64,000 nt of DNA, taken from assembly GCA_030704615.1 (NCBI GenBank), contig CM060731.1:89508756-89572755 (forward strand). The letters are read 5' to 3'. This document shows, one piece after another, positions 55,808 to 64,000 of the stretch. The stretch is from Takakia lepidozioides. Its lineage: Eukaryota > Streptophyta > Takakiopsida > Takakiales > Takakiaceae. A program made the position numbers and the translations under genes. The first letter of the stretch is position 1, and every line of letters begins with the position of its first letter. The notes beneath the pieces were generated by a model. That model ran no database searches. It was not told where the DNA came from and saw nothing but the letters and a program-made list of their open reading frames with translations.

Positions 55808-58800
55808 TCATCGTATAGGGTCCGGGATGCATTCATCGTATAGGTCCGGGAGCATGCTGTCCGGGGCGTCATCATTCTCTTGTACCCCCTTTATCCAACC
55901 TCGGCCAACATCGGCATCATCATGATCAGTCTCTTTCTCCTCCGCATTTGCCTCGCCCCATGTAGATCCCCGACCATGATAGATACGTCTTCCTCTTGGC
56001 TGAGCATGCACAACCACCTTCCAATTTCTTGATCTGGAAAAGAAAACTTGCTCCATGTCTGAAGACCATGAAAAATGCTCATCGGAGGGACGATGAGTAG
56101 ACTCGAGCCTATCTGTATTGACGCGCATGAAACCACACTCGTCTTCCACTATTGTTGCGGATGGCCCCACAAGATGTGGCTGGAACCATCTTGCCTTGAA
56201 GATAAGAGGCTGGTGCCTTGTATACTAAAGTTGGAGTATGCTCTCAAGCTCTCCAAAATAGTTGAATGTGCTCATGGTAGGTCGTGTATCTCCCCTGCCC
56301 CACACGGAGTCTTGCCAATATGAGGCACACAAGCCAGAATCAAACGTTGTTTTGCGCTTCATGTCAAGAGCACGAATGCGGAAATGACGACCATGAACCC
56401 AAACCGCCGTGTATGAGGTCGCAAATTGAGAGAGGCCCCTTGCAATGTCTTGCACCAAATCTGAAACCACCTCACTTTTCGCAATGCTATCCTCTACTTC
56501 AGTCCGAAGCCAATGGCGGAATGAACTTAGAGGCTGCAATTCCATGGGCAATTCTTGTGAAGGCACATTCTTACGCCGGCCCCTTGCTCGCGGAGCGCGT
56601 GTAGTCGCCCTTGCAAGATTCCGCCTCCACGCAACTGTCTCCTCATGTCATTGCTGAACAAGGTTATTGTATCTTGCCTCCCACTCATGTATGGATGGGG
56701 TGTTCTTCAGTATGAACTCATGCGCTTGGTTAATCACCATGATGGGTAATTTTATCCTCTTTGAATTTTTGGGCAAAACGATGTCCTTGGTTCGTATATC
56801 CTCATCTTCTTTCCACATCGGAGGGGCTTCTTTATCCACCTTGTCAAATACTCCATGCAGTAGAACATAGCCTCTTGCAATGTATACCCCTCCGCCATGC
56901 TACCCTCCGGGTGTGCCATTTGTCTTACATGTGCTTTCAAAGTCTTCATGTATCGCTCAAGGTAGTACATCCACCAAGAATGAACGGGGCCGGCAATCGA
57001 AGCCTCTTCCACTAAGTGCACTACCAAGTGCACTTGGATATCAAAGAAGGAGGGAGGAAGGTGCATCTCCAACATACACATGACCACCGCCGCCTCCTTC
57101 TTCATGCGTGGAAAATCCGCTTCCTCCAGCTCTTTGGAGCAAATCCACCGGAACAATGCTCCCAATCTATAGACTGTCTCGCGAACCTCGGGAGTCAATG
57201 TCCCACGTACTGCAATGGGCAAGATGTCTTGCAATAGATTGTGGTAGTCCTGAGACTTCAAACCATGGACCCCGTCTTCGTTGAACTTCATACGGAGGGA
57301 TGACCCATAACCAGTTGGTGTTCGGACAGCTCCTATGGTGGCTATCACTTTCTTGTATTCACCGTACAACACCCTTTGGGTCCACACCATTTTCTTCGGC
57401 CCATAGATGGGACATGCGACCCTGCTCCTCAAGTTCCTTTCTAACACCGAGAGAATCTCCTTTCACAACCACTCCCTTCTTTGTCGGCGTGCCATGAAGA
57501 ACACGAAAAAGGGACGAGCAAACATTCTTCTCAATATGCATGGGATCTAGAAGATGACGAATCTTCAGGTCCTACACATATCCTCACCCACATATTCTTA
57601 CACGTCTATTTTGTCGTGAAAGTGACAATGGAAATCATACAAAACATGCAATATCACATGCATGCATAGCAATATTGATGGTGTTTTTGTGGAATATGTA
57701 CCGCCCAATATGGCAACTCGTAGAAGATTGAAAGTCGCTTCATGCCGGGCACCTCCACCTCACCGGACCCCTCCGGATGGGCCTCCTTCCATTGGTCTTC
57801 CCAAAAGTGCCCGGATGGTGTCACAGGTGGGGGACGTAACTCCACTTTGCCATCAAACAAGTGTTTGTCTCTTCTTCTCCAATGATGGCTCATAGGAAGA
57901 AACTTGCGGTAGTTGGGATACACCATCTTGCGAAGATTGCTGGAGCTTTGTGCATCAAGTTCATCGCCACAATGCAGAGCGTGGTACCCTTTAGTGCTCA
58001 ACCCCAAGCAAACAGTAAGTCATGTAGACATTCCGCCACATTAGGAAAGACAAAAAGTTTCCTTGTGCATCTACCCCACTACGGTGCAGAAGACTGTCGC
58101 CGCTACTTCAATCAATCCCAATCCTCATCAACCCCTGAGGTAAATGTACGGGTTTCTCATGAGGAACATAATATACCTGGATAATCATGCATTGTCCAAA
58201 GCAAGATGTCTCTCATATGAAAAGATTGTCCGGCCATAGGGTCAAGTGAAGCATCCAATGCCTGGACCCCCCTCCATAACTCCTTCAATTCATCAACTAG
58301 AGGTCGCAAGTACGTGTCCATGTCTTTCACTTGTATTTTCCCTATGAGACATTCACACCATTAATTGTTTCAATGCTCCACCATGCTAATTATACTTCAT
58401 AATGAATGACACATACTACATGATTACGTCACTCATCAATCTTCCATCGGAATTGCGCCAAAGAGAAGAAAATTAATGTAAAATCCAAAGTAATAATAAG
58501 CATGAAATAGGAACACTCACCCGGTACAATGGCAGCCAACATGATATGGCCTTTTTTTATTGAAAGATACGGAGGGATGTTGTAATTCACCATGGTCACC
58601 GGCCAAGTGGAATGACTACATGACTGGACAGAGAATGGGTTGACCCCATCCGAGGAGAAGCCGAGGCGGACATGTCGTGGGTCCTCCAAGAGAAAAGGCC
58701 ACATCTCTTCAGTATGCCTCCATGCTTGTGAATCTTGTGGCCCGCACACCTTTCCCGGGGGGCTCCGATGCGAGGCGTGCCATCTCATCAGTTTTGCCAA

Positions 58801-59580
58801 TGAGGGGCTTCGGTAGTGTGCCTGTAGTCGCGGGATGATTGGAAAGTAGTGCATTTTCTGGCACCATCCCCATGTCGGCCCCATATCATAATCAGTGTCA
58901 TTCATATCTCTAAGTAAAACCTTACGTCTTGTAGCGGTTGCAAAAAAGTAGAATGCAATATACAAGTGTATTGTGGCGCGGGTATACCTTGTGCGGGGCT
59001 TTCTTCCCTTGAACATCATCCCGATATCGGTCTTTGTTGCACTTTGGACACTTGGTGAGTTTTGCATCCTCTCCGTAGTACAGGGTTTTATCACATGGAC
59101 ATGCATGAAAAATCTTATAGCCCATCCCCACAGCATCCAAGGCTGCTCTTGCCTCTTTTCTTGATCGTGGCATTCTCGGCTTCAAATGTGGGGCAAGGAT
59201 GTAGTCCGCAATAGTCCACATTATGGCGGACATACCCACATTGCTTATGCCAAACCGGATTTGCAAATTCAGCAACAACAAGATGGTTGAAAGTCTACTC
59301 ACTTTGGCCCCTTCGTATAAGGGAGTTTTGGCCTCTTTTTCCATGTCATTCAAAGAGTTTGTGTCCTCATCTACCATCTGATGCATTAAGAGGTCCTCCA
59401 TTGCTGCCACATCCTCATGCATAATTCCATTGTCATTGTTGTCCTCATCATCGGAGACCGCCATTTCAGATGGGATCGGGTCCCTTTGATACGCACCCCC
59501 CTCCGAAGGAACAAAATCCCGGTTCATGACAAGATCATGAACTTCATGAATTAACGTCGTGGGGTTGTGGCCGGCATCCT
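55808..59580 (-). pseudogene. CACTA-3 TNP2-type transposase
   Basis: Read leftwards: N-terminal exon (about 59580-58985) with HACPCDKTLYYGEDAKLTKC and PKCNKDRYRDD; core (about 58930-58525) with FPIIPRLQAHYRSPSLAKLM, LGFSSDGVNPFSVQSCSHS and VNYNIPPYLSIKKGH; next exon (about 58340-58190) with KDMDTYLRPLVDELKELWRG and LLWTMHDYPG; then KFLPMSHHWRRRDKHLFDGK (about 57900), DPMHIEKNVCSSLF (about 57535), a DUF4218-like part (PPSFFDIQVHLVVHLVEE, YYLERYMKTLKAHVRQM, 57000-56900) and a DUF4216-like part with FSWSSDMEQVFF (about 56060). It is only distantly like the CACTA-1 transposase. Several frame changes suggest decay, but some could be introns. Confidence 0.8.
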
Positions 59581-59929
59581 AAGATGCCAAAAACAACCAT
59601 GTCATTATCAGTTTCCATACATGGCGTTGTTCATTATCATACAAGATAAAACCCAAAGTACACATTATACACACGAGGGGAATACATACATTGCTTCACC
59701 ACATGAAGGAGACACTATATAATTCAAAATACCCAAATTCACATATAACGTCCACCCAAACTCCCTTGAATATAGCATGAAAAACTGCATCCAAATACAC
59801 ATCAATGCCTATGTATATATATACACGGTGGAGGAAGCCACCTCAATGTACAAAATGTCTTCCTACGTCCATCTACACATGATGAAAGTCGGCTAACGCC
59901 TAAAGTCATACTCTGCAAACAACTCCTCT

Positions 59930-60540
59930 CCAGCCCTAATAGTCCTCCTTGCACATGTCATCACAAAAGTGGGATGTTAGGGTCCAATCTACTATCCCCG
60001 TCATGGCGCTCATCCCAAAACACGTTGGCGGTGTGGCCCGGCGGTAAGGTAACTGAACTGTTGATGAGCCCAGCCACGTTGCCGTACACATCGGGTTTCC
60101 GTCACAATAAATATGGGCTTTGCGGCCCAAATTTCTCGCCCTTACATCATTGTCGTTCACAACAAGGATGTAAGGATGGATCAAGGACCCAAGGCCGTGT
60201 GTCTGCAATAATTGCCACTCCCGGTGGGTGTACTCGGCCCAAAATAGGGGAACAAATCCACAGAATCCTCTCCTCCCCCCAAAACTACATCCTCCATCAA
60301 AAAAAGTCCGCGACCCATACTAGGGTCCATTGCCTCCATCACGCAATACATGCGACCCCAAAAAAGAAAGGGCTCACCCTCGGGAATCGGAACTGGACAA
60401 GGCACAAGACATTGGTAGAAATGGGGTTGGACTCCCATCGTGAATAGCTCCCTAGCACCACGATGATGTATGGTGCCGTCATCAGGCCGGCGAAGGCGCG
60501 GACCAACCGTGCGAAACAACTTCGGTCCACCTCTCCTAAG
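59930..60540 (-). pseudogene. SET-domain-like reading upstream of the CACTA-3 transposase
   Basis: Three consecutive pieces in different frames fit a SET domain in order: MGRGLFLMEDVVLGGG and DLFPYFG (about 60330-60240), then LGRKAHIYCDGN (about 60145-60105), then YGNVAGLINSS and PPGHTANVFWDE (about 60085-60000). SET proteins show GRGLF near the start and GN.A..INxS near the cofactor site; they methylate lysines. The canonical NHSC is replaced by NSS. The frame changes mean indels or unseen introns. Assignment is by motif only. Confidence 0.45.
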
Positions 60541-61690
60541 GGGCGCGCCCGTCCATCACTTCGGGGGCCCTTCTCCCGGAGTGGGACCTAGTGATCCATC
60601 GGTCCCAGTCATACACAGTCCCCAAGGTGGTGGGATCCATCCGGGTTCTGCCGGAGGACCCGGATACGGACTCGGTGGCGGCTGTGGTCTCGGCAATGGA
60701 GGGGAAGGGAAATGTAGGTTGGTATGAGGATCTCGCGTGGAGGTAGTACTGGCCGAGATGGCCGGGATGGCGATGGTGATGAGGAAAGTACATGTACAAT
60801 AGGAGGAACGGACGATGCGGATGATGGTGATGATGGGGGTGCCGATGTCGAGGATGTCGAACTCGGACTCGGTGGCGGCTGTGGTCTCGGCAATGGAGGG
60901 GAAGGGACACGTAGCCGGTCGGTATGAGGGACCTCGGATGGCAATGGTGATGAGGAAAGACCATCTACAATAGGGGAACGGACGATGCGGATGATGGTGA
61001 TGATGGGGGTGGCGATGTCGAGGATGACGAATGTGTGTGCGTAGGTGACAAGCACCTAGCCCGGTGCCCAAAAATAAAAAAACACGCATCGTACCCCGCT
61101 ACCTCACAAACTGCATCTACGTCATGTTGCGAGAAAAAAATGTTCACATCCGGAACGGGGTGGGGCTCGCAAGAAGGAAGAAACCCGCATCGGTATGCCT
61201 CTTCAGCAAAAAAATTGCGAGCTTGGACATCAAGACGGGGCTGCAAGATGCATGATATGAAATGCATCAATACTCAATTCACAAACGCGAGGTTTCATTA
61301 GATATAGTACTTTTAATTGAGGAGTACGTGAGAAGATATATGGACGACTTACCTTTGCTGCATCAGCAATCTCGTACTTGGCGTAATGTTTTTGCACAAC
61401 ATGGGTCACCGCATCATCGGTGTGGTCCTCCCAACGGTAGTGTGCCCAACACCAACTGCACCAACACTCAATCTTGGGGAGGCGGTCCCGGCGGGGTCTC
61501 CCGGGGCTCGTGCCTCTGGACTTGGCGGCCTACGACTCGGGGTGGTGGCCGTGGGGGCAAAGCTGTGCGGACATGGCGATGCCGCCTAACTCGTAGACGA
61601 GGCGAACGTGCTGTCTCGCCCTCAGCAGGTGGTTGTGGCACAGCCGGCAACGAATCCTCAAGCGTGACACGTCGATAAACACGCGGCATG
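60541..61690 (-). other. Pro/His-rich low-complexity region, function unknown
   Basis: Two imperfect direct repeats ('ctcggtggcggctgtggtct' at about 60674 and 60873; 'gatgcggatgatggtgatga' at about 60811 and 60975) give Pro- or His-rich peptides in every frame. 61255-61045 on - reads DVQARNFFAEEAYRCGF, FSQHDVDAVCEVAGYDACF with no family I recognise; 61689-61468 is Arg/Pro-rich. It may be the 5' part of the SET-like gene. Confidence 0.35.
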
Positions 61691-61779
61691 ACCTAGCACG
61701 AGCGAGAGGTAGAGTACCGTATTGTGACCCACTGTAACCTCCGGAGGGTTACACTCCCAACCCTTGGAAAAACTTGAAA

Positions 61780-61990
61780 AAAAAAACCCTACAAACGTAA
61801 AGCCATATGTCCCACCCCACCAAAAAACAAAAACCCTAAAAACAAAACTATATTGCAGCTAATCCTAAACTAACTATATTATAACTAAACCCTAAACAAA
61901 ACTATGTAACCCTAAAACCCCTAAGAGCCAAAGACCCAAAAACCCAAATGATCCTTGCAAAACCCCATAACCCAAAAAACCAAAAAAAAA
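61780..61990. other. A/C-rich stretch with telomere-like words
   Basis: Several 'aaccctaaa' or 'ccctaaaa' words (about 61840-61920) in an A/C-rich, G-poor stretch. Single 'aaaccctaa' boxes are common in plant promoters. The number is too low and irregular for telomeric DNA. Confidence 0.45.
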
Positions 61991-62219
61991 ATAAAAAAAA
62001 TGAGAGGCCTCTTCAACTCACCTCTGCGCCAGATCTGCAACTGTCGTGCGACGTCCGTGCGACGTCCCCCTGAGGCAGCGACGCTCGTGCGATTCCCCAA
62101 CGTCGCAGCGGATCCCCCTCCTGCCAAGGTGGCCGCCCTTCTCTCCCTTCTCTCTCCCCTTCGCGAAGGCGCCTGATCGCCGCCGAGGTTTTTCCGGTGG
62201 GGTCGCCACATTGGCGCGC

Positions 62220-62710
62220 CGCGGCTGCACCGACCGCCTCTCACTCCCCCTCTCAATCTCTCTATCTGATCTCTCTCTCCCTCACCCTCCTCCTCTCACT
62301 CTTCCTCCCTCCCCTCCCTCCATCCCTACTTTGTTTTTTTTTTGCTCTCGAGCTCTCCCGGGCGCAACTACCCCCGCGTGCCGGAGCATTTTCTGGCGGC
62401 GGTGACGCAACACTGACGCGCCACGGCGTTCAAACCCGCGCGCGCCCTCTCTTTCACTCTCCCTCTCGCCCCCTAATCCCTCTCCCTCACTCTCTCTCTC
62501 CCTCTTCTATGTCGTTTGTTTTTTTGTTGTTGTTGTTTGAGCGAGCTGGGAGCGCGCCCCCGTGACCTACTGGTGAGCGCCAGCGAACGCAAGCGCCGCG
62601 GGAGGGGTCCGCCAGCGTGAAGGAGCTTCAGCGTGAGGAGAACTTGCCCTCCCTCTCCTTCTCTCTCTCCCTCTCTCCCTCTCCCTCTATAACTTTTTGG
62701 ATTTCATTTG
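62220..62710. repeat. CT-rich low-complexity DNA
   Basis: Long runs of 'ctctctccctc' type microsatellite (62240-62330, 62440-62510, 62650-62690) with GC-rich islands between. Such DNA often lies in plant 5' UTRs, but no downstream start codon with a convincing frame is seen. Confidence 0.5.
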
Positions 62711-64000
62711 GCCCTGATATTTACTATTTGCTTCTTTCATCTAAACTGGATGAAATACATGAATAATGCTGACCTATTCTAAAAATCCAAGAGGTAGTAA
62801 TTTGTACCATCATTAATGATGGCAGTTACTAAACCTAAGCCTATACCGTAACCCTAAGATACCTTTTTATGGGATATCATCCATTAACAAAGTGCATCTC
62901 TTTCAAATATGATTTTTCATCCACCCTGGATGAAAAATCGGGAAGTTGTGCCCTAAACGGGCCGACATATTTCACAGCACAGAACTCGTGCTTCTATGAT
63001 CCTTGATGATGCGCCATGTAAACCTGCTCCCTTGCGGCTACATGGTACTCGTGATGGCTGACTTTTGGGATGCGCAATGGCAGATAGACAGATTCTTCTC
63101 TGGCAGTCGACAATGCAGTGATCGCTCTGCTCAGAAATTTATGATTCTGTTAAATTCACAGCGGCGCTCTTACTCCTCGTTGGGAAGTACTCCACCCCTA
63201 CTTAGCCACAGATTACATGTTGCTCTCTTTCTGTATGAGCTGCTCTCTTCTACTTGATTGCGTTCTGCTGGAGACATCTACTGGACGCCATGGCGCAGGG
63301 CATACCACAAACACTTAAGGTTTTTTTGAGTGTACCCTTGCTTGGATTACGATTTGTACATGCTTTTAGAATTCAACACTGACATGGATAGCAACTGTGA
63401 AAACCTGCCACTCACCTGATGCATCCTCACTAACACACATCTCTATGTGGTGGTTTTTGGGACGGGCACAGGTGAGGGTCTTCACTTGTCTTGAATTATT
63501 GAAGCTTGCGAGTCTGATTCATGCATAAGGGATTGCTGCTACCGCCTGAAGCTGCTGATACCAACTGTTGTTTCAAATCTGCCATCTTGCTGCCTCAAAT
63601 CGGCTTCAAGTCTGCTCTAATGAGGATCACCTTCTTACTCCTTATCCCTGTTTTTGGTTCTTGATAACCACTTCTATACGTTTTGGAGTTAAGACACACA
63701 AGGGACTTCATAGAAAACAAAATCTCTGTTGAAAGCTCTGGCTGTTTTCAACAAAGGTACATGGCTGCGGTTATAGCTCTGGCAGCATGGAAACTAAGCT
63801 CTGAAATGAAACACCATGGCCTGGCTCTGATGGATCAGAAGATAGACCTTGTGATAACAAACATTCTTCAAGGCTCTTATATCACCACTATTTCATTGCA
63901 TGATAGGGGACAATGGTTTCTGAGTTCATTTCTTTAACTAGCAGAGCTTGTTATGAGGCCCTGGAATACCACTCCAGGCCCATATCTACTTGAGGGTACT
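62711..64000. other. Right end of window, no recognised gene
   Basis: A short frame at 63003-63257 and one at 63683-63937 (MELRHTRDFIENKISVESSG) show no known motif. 'ggatgaaa' words near 62745 and 62930 also occur near 45107. Possibly intronic or intergenic. Confidence 0.4.

Larger units (their letters stand above)
54151..62220 (-). mobile_element. CACTA-3: decayed CACTA transposon (borders uncertain)
   Basis: A TNP2-type transposase read leftwards (about 59580-55800) defines a third CACTA. A possible left end CACTACTACG lies at 54151, followed by a GC-rich zone with many 'gcgacg' words (54170-54560, 54990-55060). Similar 'gcgacgt' words occur at 62040-62125, which could be the opposite subterminal zone. 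No matching right terminal repeat or 3-bp duplication was found, so both borders are provisional. Confidence 0.5.

Noticed and set aside
61840-61920. Interstitial telomere repeat
   Set aside because: The 'ccctaaa' words are few, irregular and mixed with unrelated A/C-rich DNA.

Overview
The window reads as nuclear DNA of a land plant. It has intron-rich genes with GT-AG junctions, plant-type housekeeping genes (PDX2, AKR2), CACTA and Ty3/gypsy transposons and pieces of PLS-type PPR genes. A non-seed vascular plant such as a fern fits the repeat-rich layout and the plant gene set, but the species cannot be fixed from sequence alone.

Layout. (1) Positions 1-36951 are one nested block of transposons. 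The oldest layer is Ty3/gypsy element B (+ strand). Its 5' leader is at 1-625 and it resumes at 28106-36951. A 27.5 kb CACTA transposon (CACTA-1, 626-28105, 3-bp duplication AGC) split it. CACTA-1 was in turn hit by gypsy element A (6253-17269, - strand, duplication ATGA), in the first intron of its TNP2 transposase, and by a second CACTA (CACTA-2, 21513-26105, duplication GAA) that carries PPR gene fragments. (2) 36952-39900 is mostly non-genic, with a fold-back MITE and a tRNA-like SINE. (3) 39918-53033 is a host gene island: PDX2 (+), a TTAA-flanked MITE, AKR2 (-) and an F420-dependent-NADP-reductase-like gene (-). (4) About 54150-62200 is a third, decayed CACTA (TNP2 on -) with a SET-like reading next to it. 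(5) 62200-64000 has CT-rich sequence and no gene I recognise.

The most interesting system is the gypsy family of A and B. Between the aspartic protease and the reverse transcriptase it encodes a C5-cytosine DNA methyltransferase (PCQ, ENV and RPR-type motifs in classical order, DNMT3-like layout). The integrase ends in a PHD finger instead of a chromodomain. One element thus combines a DNA-methylation writer with a probable histone reader. DNMT capture by retrotransposons has been reported in charophyte algae and dinoflagellates; I know of no described family pairing a DNMT with a PHD-tailed integrase in a land plant. Both copies have lost RT and/or RNase H sequence yet keep the methyltransferase catalytic motifs. 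The termini are also odd: A starts with module L (327 bp) and ends R-L-R, as if a two-LTR circle had been opened inside an LTR.

Host genes: PDX2 is the glutaminase subunit of vitamin B6 synthase, AKR2 is a cytosolic chaperone for chloroplast outer-envelope proteins, and the third is a small Rossmann-fold NADP-binding protein. PDX2 and AKR2 converge; AKR2 and the reductase gene are in tandem.
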